A stretch of 64,000 bases of DNA. Origin: Paenibacillus sp. PK3_47. Its GTDB lineage: Bacteria > Bacillota > Bacilli > Paenibacillales > Paenibacillaceae. A program made the position numbers and the translations under genes. Shown one piece after another: positions 17,047 through 26,140 of this stretch. Where the stretch lies: the NCBI RefSeq assembly GCF_023520895.1, contig NZ_CP026029.1, positions 3,968,001-4,032,000 on the forward strand, given 5' to 3'. The notes beneath the pieces were generated by a model. The model searched no databases and was not told the origin of the DNA. It saw only the letters and a list, made by a program, of their open reading frames with translations. The first letter of the stretch is position 1, and every line of letters begins with the position of its first letter.

Positions 17047-17054
17047 CCGAGCGT

Positions 17055-17245
17055 TTAGTTGTATTTTGTGCATTTATATCGCCGGAAAATAGCATGTTCT
17101 TTGAGTTAGTTGTAGTTCATACACTTATAATCAGCGGAAATCCGGGATTCACACAAATGATGCCTTTTTAAATGTACAGAATGCAATTAAGCTGCTGCCG
17201 GCGCCAAATTAGCGGAGTTTAGCTGTAGAAAGTGCAGTTAGCGCC
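17055..17245. repeat. Four degenerate ~50-bp intergenic repeats
   Basis: Related segments begin TTTAGTTGTATTTTGTGCA, GTTAGTTGTAGTTCATACA, TTTAAATGTACAGAATGCA and TTTAGCTGTAGAAAGTGCA at roughly 50-bp spacing, each followed by a short CGCC/AGCGG-like segment. No gene is seen in 17047-17297. Confidence 0.5.
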
Positions 17246-17297
17246 AGGGGACAAACTAAGGATCAAAACTCCCAGCCACTTCCAGACGCTTCCAGCG

Positions 17298-17381
17298 CCA
17301 AAGATTTCTCTAACCAATGAGGAGATTGAAGCAGAGCTGGAGAACGAAATAGGGCTGAAGCCGGACGGGGGAGCAAGTTAA
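17298..17381 (+). pseudogene. Possible remnant of a coding 3' end
   Basis: A frame without a start reads PKISLTNEEIEAELENEIGL and a few more residues before TAA. The composition is protein-like (acidic helix), unlike the surrounding repeats, but it is only 27 codons long and I cannot name the source. Low confidence. Confidence 0.2.
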
Positions 17382-17447
17382 AGTAGGGGGAGACGCACAA
17401 TAGGCTCACATGGTCATTACTATCACACCGGATGAGGAGGCAGCACA

Positions 17448-18014
17448 GTGGGAACAATCCTGTATTTGATCCGTCATGCGGAATCTGTATATGTAGAGGG
17501 GAAAGAGCGGTCGCGGGGATTGTCCCGGCAGGGGCAGAATGACGCGCTTAGGATTAAACACGTCATGCAGGATGCTCCAATCGACATTTTTGTTTCCAGC
17601 CCTTATGAAAGGGCTACCGCAACGATCAAGCCTCTGGCTGATGAAAGGCATAAGGAAATTGTAACGATAGAGGATTTAAGAGAAAGAGCAATTGGAGATA
17701 TTAAAGATATAAGCTTCCGGGAAGCCAAGCAGCGGGTATATGAGGACTTTCATTTTGCTTTTGCAGACGGGGAATCAAGTGCTGAGGCGCAGGACAGAGG
17801 TATCCAGGAACTTTTGGGGCTGCTGCAAGAACATGAAGGAAAGTCCCTCGCGATTGGTACGCATGGCGACATTATGACGCTGCTCATGAATTACTTTGAT
17901 CCGCAGTATGATTTTGTGTTCTGGCAGTCCACATCAATGCCCGATATTTATAGACTGGAGTTTGATGGCGGGCGGTTATGTTCAGTGACGAGGTTGTGGG
18001 ACACGGATAGATAA
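17448..18014 (+). CDS. Histidine phosphatase (phosphoglycerate mutase-like)
   Basis: 188 residues of the histidine phosphatase superfamily. The catalytic RHAE is at residues 9-12 with phospho-acceptor His10, the second arginine region is SSPYERATAT, and the second catalytic His is in GTHGDIM. The family removes phosphate from small metabolites or proteins; the substrate cannot be told. The start is GTG 17448 with GAGGAGG upstream. The SRPBCC gene follows with its ribosome site touching this stop codon, so the two are cotranscribed. Confidence 0.9.
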   Translation: MGTILYLIRHAESVYVEGKERSRGLSRQGQNDALRIKHVMQDAPIDIFVSSPYERATATIKPLADERHKEIVTIEDLRERAIGDIKDISFREAKQRVYEDFHFAFADGESSAEAQDRGIQELLGLLQEHEGKSLAIGTHGDIMTLLMNYFDPQYDFVFWQSTSMPDIYRLEFDGGRLCSVTRLWDTDR

Positions 18015-18030
18015 AGGAGGAGAACGTATT

Positions 18031-18495
18031 TTGGCAGCAATGAATCCTGAACCGGTTGTGAGGGCAGAGATGCTGATCCGCAAGCCGGTTGAAGAGGTGT
18101 TTGAAGCTTTTATTGACCCGGCCATTACTACGAAATTCTGGTTCACGAAGAGCAGCGGAAAACTGGCAGCGGGGAAGCACGTCCGGTGGGAGTGGGAAAT
18201 GTATGGGGCTGCTGATAATATTTTTGTAGAACAAATAGAACCAAATAAGCGAATTGTCATCCTATCCTCGGACGGCACAAAAGTTGAGTGGATGTTTACG
18301 TCACGGAGTGCCGCTGAAACCTTTGTTACGATTACTAACTCGGGATTCACAGGCAGTAATGATGACATTGTCAATCTGGCGATCGATTCCATGGGGGGAT
18401 ATACCATGGTGTTGTGCGGATTAAAGGCGCTGCTTGAGCATAACATCATGCTTAATCTGGTAGCTGACAAGGCTCCCGATGCGCATGTCAGCTGA
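18031..18495 (+). CDS. SRPBCC (AHSA1-like) domain protein
   Basis: 154 residues. The start VVRAEMLIRKPVEEVFEAFIDP..TTKFWF is the typical START/Bet v1-like AHSA1 entry, followed by WEWEMYGAADNIFVEQIEPNKRI. Such proteins have a hydrophobic pocket and often act in ligand binding or environmental response; no function can be assigned. TTG 18031 is preferred over ATG 18040 because AAAGGAGG ends ten bases before it. Second gene of a two-gene unit with the phosphatase. Confidence 0.85.
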   Translation: MAAMNPEPVVRAEMLIRKPVEEVFEAFIDPAITTKFWFTKSSGKLAAGKHVRWEWEMYGAADNIFVEQIEPNKRIVILSSDGTKVEWMFTSRSAAETFVTITNSGFTGSNDDIVNLAIDSMGGYTMVLCGLKALLEHNIMLNLVADKAPDAHVS

Positions 18496-18544
18496 TACGC
18501 AGACTAATCCGCAAATATTCAGCAGAAAGTGGAACACAGGGACT

Positions 18545-20194
18545 TTATCCCCCGCCATTCCCCTCACGCAAACTATACCACTCATTCGCTTCCTGCAGCA
18601 CTTCAGTTCCGCCGGCCGCCATGAACTCCTTGACGAAATCACCGAATGCCTCTAACGGCTGATCGCCAGTAATGAAGGCGATATAGGCTTTATTCCTCAG
18701 CTTTATCAGCTCTGGCCCCTTCTGGATCAAGGAGGGCGTCGCCACTTCCATCGCGTTGTAGATCCCGTATTGATCAAGACCCAGAGTCGAAGCCCATTGT
18801 TCTCTCCGTTCTGTGGGCATCAGCGGCACAGTCATACCCAGGCCGGCCCCGATCTTGTTCTGGTAGCTGAAGATTTTGTCGTAGGGGGGCAGAACAATGA
18901 CATCCTCCTTAGAGGCTTCCGCCCAGGTCCAGTGCGTACCCTGTATCCCGTATTTCACTGCAGCAGCTTCATCCGGGTCGGGATTTGCGCTGACGTAGTC
19001 GAGGATCTGAAGAATTGCGGCAAGCTTTCCCGGTTCTTTGGCGGCATCTGCCCCGATGGCCGTGAAGCTCATGAGCATGTCGTAGGCTTTGGACCCCCGC
19101 TTGCCCTCCGGCCCGGTAAAAGGGGGACCGAACACAATACGGGCCTCGGGGTTTTTGGCGTTTAATTCCTTCATGTTAAAGGTAGCCTCTACTGGAGACT
19201 CTGTGCTGTTCATATGCTCATCCCAATTCCAGGTCAGGTAGTCGCCGTCCTGAATCCAGTGATAATAATTGCCCATGGAGGTCATGCCGATCCTCCCGCT
19301 GATAAAAGCATGGGAGAGATGCTTGTAGCCGCCCTTATTCTCCCCGGTAATGAATTCCGGATCAATGACTCCGTCACGGTACCATTTACGGAGATATTGT
19401 AGGGCCTCCTTCAATTCCGGCTCTAATGCGCCGATCACCAGCTTCTGCTCTTTCACCCCGAAGTAAAGCTGGTCCGCAAAAACAACCTGCCCGAATGCCC
19501 CGAAAAGTACATTCATCCCTTCTCTGGATAAGCCATAGGTATCCTTGATACCGTTGCCGTCCGGGTCATCATTGGTGAAGGCATAGATCACCTTTTCAAA
19601 GTCAGCCAGTGTCTCAGGCACAGCCAGTCCAAGCTTGTCCAGCCAGTCCTGTCTATAGACTACAGGAATGCGGTAAATGTTCGTAGGATTGACGACAGGA
19701 ATGCCGTAATATTTTCCGCCGATTTTGCCGTAATCCTGATAAGCAGGGGCGTGCTCTCTGATAGCTTTCATAATATTAGGCGCGTATTCGTTCAGCAGCT
19801 CTTCAGGAATTTCGGCCAGCAGGCCCTGCTGCTGATATTTCAGCAGATCCTGTGTCTGCCTGATTCTGAAGAGGTCAGGGACAGCGCCCTGTGCCAGCTT
19901 CATGTCCAGCAGCGACTCGTATTTATTGTTCGCCAGATTCCATACATCCAGGTCTACGTTGAACTTCTCCTCCACGTACCGCACCATCTCTGCATTCTCC
20001 GCCACAGGCAGATTCTGATGCATTGTCCAGGAAATCTGGTACCGGGGTGTCCCGGAAGCCGGTTCCTCCGGCGCATTTTCTGCAGCAGACCGGCTGCCGG
20101 ACTTAAGCTCACAGCCGCTGATCAGGAGTGACAGCAGCACTGTAGACAGCACCGCTGCAGACAGCGGGAAGGTGCGTAATCTGTTCATTTTCAT
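18545..20194 (-). CDS. Extracellular sugar-binding lipoprotein (LipO type)
   Basis: 549 residues with lipobox ISGC (25-28), so lipid-anchored outside the membrane. The body is a family 1 extracellular solute-binding protein of the LipO type common in Paenibacillus, with pieces such as IPVVYRQDWLDKLGLAVPET, TFADFEKVIYAFTNDDPDGNG and KWYRDGVIDPEF. These deliver oligosaccharides to ABC permeases, but no permease genes are next to it. The upstream gene on the same strand (20246-22564) is a membrane sensor-regulator of the AraC family, 51 bases away, so they form one unit. It may serve as the ligand sensor for that regulator or share permeases coded elsewhere. Confidence 0.88.
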   Translation of the reverse strand: MKMNRLRTFPLSAAVLSTVLLSLLISGCELKSGSRSAAENAPEEPASGTPRYQISWTMHQNLPVAENAEMVRYVEEKFNVDLDVWNLANNKYESLLDMKLAQGAVPDLFRIRQTQDLLKYQQQGLLAEIPEELLNEYAPNIMKAIREHAPAYQDYGKIGGKYYGIPVVNPTNIYRIPVVYRQDWLDKLGLAVPETLADFEKVIYAFTNDDPDGNGIKDTYGLSREGMNVLFGAFGQVVFADQLYFGVKEQKLVIGALEPELKEALQYLRKWYRDGVIDPEFITGENKGGYKHLSHAFISGRIGMTSMGNYYHWIQDGDYLTWNWDEHMNSTESPVEATFNMKELNAKNPEARIVFGPPFTGPEGKRGSKAYDMLMSFTAIGADAAKEPGKLAAILQILDYVSANPDPDEAAAVKYGIQGTHWTWAEASKEDVIVLPPYDKIFSYQNKIGAGLGMTVPLMPTERREQWASTLGLDQYGIYNAMEVATPSLIQKGPELIKLRNKAYIAFITGDQPLEAFGDFVKEFMAAGGTEVLQEANEWYSLREGNGGG

Positions 20195-20245
20195 ACCGGA
20201 ACCATCCTTAATTATGATAGGGCACTTTCCTGCCTGCCGAAGCCG

Positions 20246-22564
20246 CTATACCTGCTTAATCATACTCCGCAAGTAATTCCCCGGTGTGCACCCGTACATT
20301 TCCTTGAATTTTTTAATGAAATAAGCCGCAGTCCCGTACCCGACCATCCCGGCAATTTGTTCGACCGTCATGTTGTTGTTCTCAATCAGTACTTTGGCCT
20401 GTTCCATCCGCCGGCAGGTGACATAATCGGTGTAGGTGACTCCCAGCTCCTCCTTGAAAAGCTTGCTTAAATACTTGGGACTGATAAATACCTGTGAAGA
20501 AACCGCTTCCAGAGACAAATCACCGGACAGATGATTTTCTATATATTGTTTGGCCAGCTCAATCGTCGAGAGGGCTCTTTCGCTGTTGCGCTTCTCCGTC
20601 TCTGTAATAAAACAGGTTACCGATTCCACCAGCCAGTCCCGGAAAGCGCCGATATTGCAGATCTCAAGATACTGGTGATACAGATCGAGATGCCCTTTGG
20701 CAGGAGGCTTATAACGTACATTTTTTAAATAATCCGAGTAGACAAATACGGTGTTCGCCAGAATGAAATGGCAGTAATCCGCAGGGTATTTACCCTCCCG
20801 CATGGCAGCTGCCAACTGCTCGACAGCCGTAACCGTCTCCTGGAGCTGACGGGCATGCAGCTTGTCCTTGAACTTTGTAAGCAGGGACTGCGGCAGCTCC
20901 TCAAGGCTGTTCTCACGTTCCAGCAGACTGCGGTCGTTCAGAACCGGACATTCCGGCAGGAAATAAGCATATTTCATTAAAGCTTCGGCCTCTGTATAAC
21001 TAACGCGGAGCTCAGTCATCTCCTGCACCCGGGAACCCCATGAGAGCTGGATATCCAGCTGGAACTGCTGCCTGCCCTCCGATAAGATCAGAGCGGACAG
21101 CTCTTCCAAAAGCCCGCCGATATCGTTATTAGTGCATAAAATGACCACGATCTTCTTGTCCGGCAGCTCTTCGGCAATCAGGCGGCTGTCCGGCAGGCGG
21201 ACTGTTTCCAGCTGATGAATCATCCGGTGCATGACTTCCTGCATATGGCTTGAGCTTAGTCCGGCAAAGGCTTCCCCCGTGTTCAGCAGAAGGCAGCTGT
21301 AAGAATTGTAAGTTTGGGAGAACCCTATAAACCGCAGCTCTTCAGCTAATTCTTCACGGGTATAGCGGCTCTGGAGCAGGTTAAGGACAAGATTGCGCTT
21401 AATCACCGGGCTGTTGGCCTGAAGTGTCTCTTCCAGATTGATGACTTTATCATTCAGCCTGATGAAGGCGGTATCAATCAGCCGGTATTCGTTAGCTGCC
21501 GGGTCAAGGGTGTGTCCGGTGAGATCCCTGATTTTCCCGGCCAGCCGTTTGATCGGCTTGTAGCTGGCTTTTGCCCATATGCCTGATAACACAAGACCGA
21601 GCAGGACCGCAAAAAGGCAGATCCCGAGGATCAGCTTCTGTACCACAACCGATTGTTCGTAGAAAAAGCTGGCGGGCATTGCGCTGTAGATTTTCCAGCC
21701 GGTGGACGGAAGGGTATGGTAGGACACTACATAAGAGGTGTAGCCCATCTTCTCGTTAAAGCTCCCGGACGAAGTATCCGAACCCAGCACTTCAGTGATG
21801 CTGGATGCATATAAATCCGGCATTCTGAAGTTTCCGCCTTCCGGGCCTTTGATCAAATTGCCTGAAGGATCCAGAATAAATGTGCTCCCGGATTGTGTCG
21901 GCAGCATATTTTCAATAACCCCGCGAATCGCGCTTTCCTTTACATCTATTGCAACGATCAGATCACTGTCTTGTCCGGCAGACTGAAAAGGATAGCTGTG
22001 TGCATAAGTAATCAGTGCATTGGCATTTCCGCCCGGTACACTGGAGTAGATATCTTCAGGAATGACCCGGGTTTTGGTCCAAAGGTAGTTCAGCTGATTG
22101 CTGCGCATTCCGTCCATCCAGTCTGCAAAGTAGCCCGCTTGTTCCCCTTGATCAGCCTTGAACCTCAGCCCGTAGAGTGATGACAGCATAATGTTGTGCC
22201 CGGGTGCATACAGGTGTACAGCCTGTACAAGGTCCGAGTGGCTGGCAGCCTCCGATTTCAGCGCCTCCTGAAGCTCCATCATGCTGGCGGTATTGGAAAG
22301 CAGAGAGGGGTCGGCAAATAAACGGAGATTCCCGTTTTTGTCGAGCGAAAGGTCCAGATAGATCTGCTGAACGCTCTGAAGGATGGAAGTTTCAATTGTA
22401 CGTGCGGTATTCTCAAGAATCAGCTGATTTTTATTCCGGAGCTCTTCCTTGTAATGCTCCGAGAAATAGATATAGAACACAGAGCAGACCATGAGAATAA
22501 TGACGAGTACTATGGATACATATGAAATGGCCAGGCTGGCAAATGCTGAGTTCCATTTTTTCAA
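20246..22564 (-). CDS. Membrane-bound AraC-family sensor-regulator
   Basis: 772 residues from TTG 22564 (GGGGGAGGAG upstream; the frame continues to 22600 without a ribosome site). Span 1 is at about 10-32, followed by a ~270-residue extracellular sensor of Cache-like character (STFILDPSGNLIKGPEG, PSTGWKIYSAMP), span 2 near 300-325 and a HAMP-like linker (IKRLAGKIRDLTG). The cytoplasmic part ends in an AraC double helix-turn-helix (VSSQVFISPKYLSKLFKEEL and QIAGMVGYGTAAYFIKKFKE). It is a one-component receptor that senses outside and binds DNA inside. It likely controls the downstream binding-protein gene. Confidence 0.9.
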   Translation of the reverse strand: MKKWNSAFASLAISYVSIVLVIILMVCSVFYIYFSEHYKEELRNKNQLILENTARTIETSILQSVQQIYLDLSLDKNGNLRLFADPSLLSNTASMMELQEALKSEAASHSDLVQAVHLYAPGHNIMLSSLYGLRFKADQGEQAGYFADWMDGMRSNQLNYLWTKTRVIPEDIYSSVPGGNANALITYAHSYPFQSAGQDSDLIVAIDVKESAIRGVIENMLPTQSGSTFILDPSGNLIKGPEGGNFRMPDLYASSITEVLGSDTSSGSFNEKMGYTSYVVSYHTLPSTGWKIYSAMPASFFYEQSVVVQKLILGICLFAVLLGLVLSGIWAKASYKPIKRLAGKIRDLTGHTLDPAANEYRLIDTAFIRLNDKVINLEETLQANSPVIKRNLVLNLLQSRYTREELAEELRFIGFSQTYNSYSCLLLNTGEAFAGLSSSHMQEVMHRMIHQLETVRLPDSRLIAEELPDKKIVVILCTNNDIGGLLEELSALILSEGRQQFQLDIQLSWGSRVQEMTELRVSYTEAEALMKYAYFLPECPVLNDRSLLERENSLEELPQSLLTKFKDKLHARQLQETVTAVEQLAAAMREGKYPADYCHFILANTVFVYSDYLKNVRYKPPAKGHLDLYHQYLEICNIGAFRDWLVESVTCFITETEKRNSERALSTIELAKQYIENHLSGDLSLEAVSSQVFISPKYLSKLFKEELGVTYTDYVTCRRMEQAKVLIENNNMTVEQIAGMVGYGTAAYFIKKFKEMYGCTPGNYLRSMIKQV

Positions 22565-22626
22565 GGCATACTCTCCTCCCCCGCCGCGATTATACAGCAT
22601 ACACTGACACTTTAATTCATTAAGTA

Positions 22627-22643
22627 TGTTAAGTGAATGTTAA
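22627..22643. promoter_or_regulatory. Possible PhoP box upstream of the PAP2 gene
   Basis: Two TGTTAA hexamers (TTAACA on the minus strand) are 5 bases apart, an 11-base period as in Bacillus PhoP boxes. A third imperfect hexamer is in phase at 22616. The link to a phosphatase gene makes phosphate-starvation control plausible; it rests on two repeats only. Confidence 0.35.
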
Positions 22644-22772
22644 ATTACGAATTTGTTTAAAAATGATCCGAAATTACTACAAAGGAGAAATTGTCTTATT
22701 GAAGAAAAACGCGGCGTGATGCTACATTGAGACCGAATCGAAACCAAATTTATCATGATGGGAGCATTGACG

Positions 22773-25367
22773 TTGAAAACAAAATCCGCGAAAAAATGGT
22801 TATCTGCAGCTGCAGGGATAGTGCTTGTCTCGAATACGGTTGTTCTGTATCCTGCAACGGCAGCACCGTCTGCACCGCCATCTGTAACAGGAACTGAGCT
22901 GCCGGAAGCTCCGGCATGGGGGCATTTTGTTGATACTTACAAGAATAACAGCTCCGTGAACAGTGCCGTCTATTCCAATCCGACCATCGGCATCTTGTCC
23001 GGCTTTCTGGAGCTGTGGAAGCCCGGCTCTTCCTGGGATAACGGAACCAAGCTGAACAGCAGTGTGCTGGATTACAACATTCAATATGTAGTGGACCTGG
23101 CCAAAACCCGGACACCGGAAGATGAGATCATGGCCTATTATGTTGACCGGAGAAACCAGTCTTACGGGGCTACGGAAGGTCTTGGCTCACTGGCGGATGT
23201 GTACCGCTCCCTGTCAGGAACCTACACAACGATTAACAGCATTCCTGAGGATGCCACCTCTGTGAAATACAATGACGGTAATGGTGAAAATAAAGCCGGT
23301 GACTCGAACTCCGAGCTCGGCAGCATGGTGGATCTGATCGGAAAGCTGCGCGGCAACTATGCCTCCACTACACCCGCCAAGAACTTCTACAGCTATATGC
23401 GCCCCTTCCGCTGGGCAGATCCTTCGGTTATAGTCCCTACGCTCCGGCCTGCAATGAGCACCACTCCGGCTACGGACGGCGGATTCCCGAGCGGTCATAC
23501 CAATGCTTCATATCTGGCCTCACTGGCCTTGGCCTATGCTGTACCGGAACGCTTCCAGGAGCAGCTGACCCGGGCTTCAGAGATGGGGAACAGCCGGATT
23601 GTAGCCGGGATGCATTCCCCTTTTGATGTCATGGGCGGGCGTGTTATGGCGACAGCCCTGGCGGCGGCAGCTCTGGCTGACCCGGATAATGCCGGGCTTA
23701 AGCAGGCGGCTTATGACGAAGCGCATGAGATTCTGTTGAAGCAGACCGGTACAGCAGAAGACCGTTTCGGCGATTACCAGAAAAATAAAGCGGAATATAT
23801 GGAACGGCTCACCTACGGCTTTCCGCAGATTCATTCCACAACCAAGCCTATGATTGTTCCTAAAGGCGCTGAGGTGTTGCTGGAAACCCGCCTGCCTTAT
23901 TTGAGCGGAGAAGAGCGCCGCGCGGTGCTGGCTACTACAGGCCTGCCTTCCGGCTATCCGGTGCTGGATGATCCGGAAGGCTGGGGACGCCTGAATCTGT
24001 TTGCCGCTGCTGACGGCTATGGAGCATTTAACAGCGATGTGACAGTGACGATGGATGCCGCGAAAGGCGGTTTCCACGCAGCGGACCGCTGGCGCAATGA
24101 CATCTCCGGCACAGGCAAGTTGACCAAAGAGGGAAGCGGTACCCTGAGCCTGACGGGAAACAATACGTACACTGGCGGCACGCTGGTTAACAGAGGTACC
24201 CTCGAAGCTGTTTCAGCTGGAGCCTTCGGCACCGGGGATGTCGCGGTTACAAACGGCGCTGTCACTGAGAATGTATACGGAAAAGTGACGATTGGCGGAA
24301 AGCTGACTGCAGCTGCTGATAGTATTCTTGAGCTTAATCTGACAGGTGCGGATGATATCCTTGAAGTTAAAGGTGCTGTAAATGCGGGCGGCAAGCTGCA
24401 GGTGAACTTCACCAATAATTATGTACCCGGCAGCGGCGTAATAACACTTATTACCCATGGCGATAATCAGCGGAGCGGTGAATTCACTTCCGTCGAGGTT
24501 GAGGGGCTGCCAGGCAACTATAATGCCCAGGTCATCTATCAGGGCAATCAGATTGCCCTTGCAATTAGTGATACAGCAAATAGCGGTAATAACGGGAACG
24601 GCGGTAGTAATCCAGGCAGCACCCCTGGTTCTGCAGGCGGAACAACAGCGGGCAGCACGGCTCCAGTGACTCCGGAAGCTACAGCAGCGCCGACTCCGGC
24701 TCCTCAAGCTCCGGCAGCATCAATCAGTCCGTTCAAATCCGGCGTAGTCAGCCGGGAAACCGTTCTGAAGGCGGTCAGTGATTCTATCGCAGCTACTCAG
24801 AGCGAGAACAGAACGTTCAATGATACAGCAAGCCATTGGGGGGCAAGTGCGATCACAGCAGCAGTGAAGCTGCGCATTGTCGACGGTTATGGGGATGGTT
24901 CCTTCCGTCCCAACGCACCGGTAACCAGAGCTGAATTTGCGGCCATGATTGCCCGGGCCTTTGGACTCGGCTCAAGCACTGCTCCGGTTACGTTCCAGGA
25001 TACCGTATCTACCTGGGCGGCTGGTTACATCGGCACGCTCGCAGAAAAGGGGATTGTAACCGGATATGAGGACGGCAGCTTCAAACCGGATGCAAGAATC
25101 ACCCGTGCCGAGATGGTGACTATCATCTCGCGTGTGCTGGATCTCCAGGTGCTTGCGGCCGGTACACAGGCTGATTTTGCCGATGTAAGAAATGATCACT
25201 GGGCTGCGGATGTAATCCGCCAGGCATCGTCGGCTAATCTGGTTCAAGGGATATCATCCTCTGCATTTGCTCCTGCGAGTCATACTACCCGCGCCGAAGC
25301 CGTGACCATCATTATCCGTGCTTTGGCGAGCGACAGCTCGGTCAAGGCATTGATTGAAGGACTGTAA
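22773..25367 (+). CDS. Surface-anchored PAP2 acid phosphatase with PATR and SLH repeats
   Basis: 864 residues from TTG 22773, 8 bases after GGGAG. Signal peptide cleaved near ATAA-PSA. The phosphatase domain (~50-330) has all PAP2 motifs: K203..R210-P211, PSGH 239-242, and SR(274-275)..H281..D285. Residues ~440-500 carry an autotransporter-type beta-strand repeat (GTLSLTGNNTYTGGTLVNRG), then a beta-rich region and a Gly/Ser/Pro/Thr linker. Three SLH repeats (~690-864) anchor it to the wall. It should release phosphate from organic phosphoesters outside the cell. Possible Pho box upstream. PATR plus SLH in one enzyme is unusual. Confidence 0.9.
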   Translation: MKTKSAKKWLSAAAGIVLVSNTVVLYPATAAPSAPPSVTGTELPEAPAWGHFVDTYKNNSSVNSAVYSNPTIGILSGFLELWKPGSSWDNGTKLNSSVLDYNIQYVVDLAKTRTPEDEIMAYYVDRRNQSYGATEGLGSLADVYRSLSGTYTTINSIPEDATSVKYNDGNGENKAGDSNSELGSMVDLIGKLRGNYASTTPAKNFYSYMRPFRWADPSVIVPTLRPAMSTTPATDGGFPSGHTNASYLASLALAYAVPERFQEQLTRASEMGNSRIVAGMHSPFDVMGGRVMATALAAAALADPDNAGLKQAAYDEAHEILLKQTGTAEDRFGDYQKNKAEYMERLTYGFPQIHSTTKPMIVPKGAEVLLETRLPYLSGEERRAVLATTGLPSGYPVLDDPEGWGRLNLFAAADGYGAFNSDVTVTMDAAKGGFHAADRWRNDISGTGKLTKEGSGTLSLTGNNTYTGGTLVNRGTLEAVSAGAFGTGDVAVTNGAVTENVYGKVTIGGKLTAAADSILELNLTGADDILEVKGAVNAGGKLQVNFTNNYVPGSGVITLITHGDNQRSGEFTSVEVEGLPGNYNAQVIYQGNQIALAISDTANSGNNGNGGSNPGSTPGSAGGTTAGSTAPVTPEATAAPTPAPQAPAASISPFKSGVVSRETVLKAVSDSIAATQSENRTFNDTASHWGASAITAAVKLRIVDGYGDGSFRPNAPVTRAEFAAMIARAFGLGSSTAPVTFQDTVSTWAAGYIGTLAEKGIVTGYEDGSFKPDARITRAEMVTIISRVLDLQVLAAGTQADFADVRNDHWAADVIRQASSANLVQGISSSAFAPASHTTRAEAVTIIIRALASDSSVKALIEGL

Positions 25368-25375
25368 CATTCAAT

Positions 25376-25422
25376 AAAAAAGGCGAAAGATCCGTAATTC
25401 TGCGGATTTTTCGCCTTTTATT
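25376..25422. terminator. Bidirectional terminator
   Basis: AAAAAGGCGAAA..ATCCG pairs with CGGAT..TTTCGCCTTTT. It separates the PAP2 gene from the convergent CGNR gene. Confidence 0.88.
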
Positions 25423-25989
25423 CTATTCACTGTACGGTTTCCCGCCCTTCCTCCGCGCCCGGAACCGGCGCACCTTCATCAGGTTGCCGCACAGCTTGTC
25501 GTCGCAATAGCGCTTGGAGCGGTTGCGGGTATCGTCGTAATAGACCCAGAGACAGTCCGGGTTGTCGCAGATCCGGAAGCGCGAGTGTTCCTTCTCCAGC
25601 AGCGCAGCGGCATAAGAGGCTGCGATTTCGGCCATTACCTGCGCCCATCCGGCGCCAAGCGGCTGCAGGACAAGCTCTGCTTCCCCGCCGGCCTTCCATG
25701 TGACCTGTCTTAAGGCAGGCCCTTTTTGCATATATCTGTTCAGCTGCAGCAGCAGCGGTTGCTCCGGTTCATGTCCTTGCACCAGCAGCTGCACAGAGTC
25801 CCAGAGCAAGCTGCGGAGCTGCTGCAGCTGCCCAAGCTCCTCCGGACTTGGCGGCGTATCCGCCTGCAGGGCATGCTGGTCCAGCCACTTGGCCAGCCAT
25901 TCCGCATCCTCAAGCCTGTCCTTGTCCTTGCTCCGGTCGCCAGTCCGCCAATCCCGCCAGTAGCTGTTAATGAAATCTTCCCACAACAC
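25423..25989 (-). CDS. CGNR zinc-finger (ABATE domain) regulator
   Basis: 188 residues if started at GTG 25989 (AAAGGA ten bases before); GTG 26016 is possible but too close to its ribosome site. The N-terminal ABATE-like helical domain is followed by the CGNR zinc finger, CDNPDCLWVYYDDTRNRSKR..CDDKLCGN, with the four metal ligands and the CGN signature. CGNR proteins are presumed stress-related transcription regulators. It diverges from the DinB gene across an 150-base region containing a 9-base inverted repeat pair. Confidence 0.88.
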   Translation of the reverse strand: MLWEDFINSYWRDWRTGDRSKDKDRLEDAEWLAKWLDQHALQADTPPSPEELGQLQQLRSLLWDSVQLLVQGHEPEQPLLLQLNRYMQKGPALRQVTWKAGGEAELVLQPLGAGWAQVMAEIAASYAAALLEKEHSRFRICDNPDCLWVYYDDTRNRSKRYCDDKLCGNLMKVRRFRARRKGGKPYSE

Positions 25990-26042
25990 GGTCCATCCAT
26001 CCTTTCGGGCATACACCTTCTCCTTGATTGTAACAGTTAAAA

Positions 26043-26104
26043 AATAGTTACGCTAGTTACTTGCTGATCACTTTCAAATATGCTACATTTTTATTGTAAC
26101 TATT
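26043..26104. repeat. Perfect 9-bp inverted repeat pair in a divergent promoter region
   Basis: AATAGTTAC (26043-26051) and GTAACTATT (26096-26104) face each other 44 bases apart, between the CGNR regulator and DinB genes. A further TAGTTAC copy is at 26054-26060. These could be regulator half-sites. Confidence 0.45.
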
Positions 26105-26140
26105 ATTACGGAATTTAACTCGTTACGAGGAGGCAGGGAA

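Noticed and set aside
16652-17095. Three overlapping frames on the minus strand full of PLHAQ/RSAP repeats
   Set aside because: They are read-outs of the 22-bp tandem repeat in all frames, without a ribosome site; the unit is not a multiple of three.
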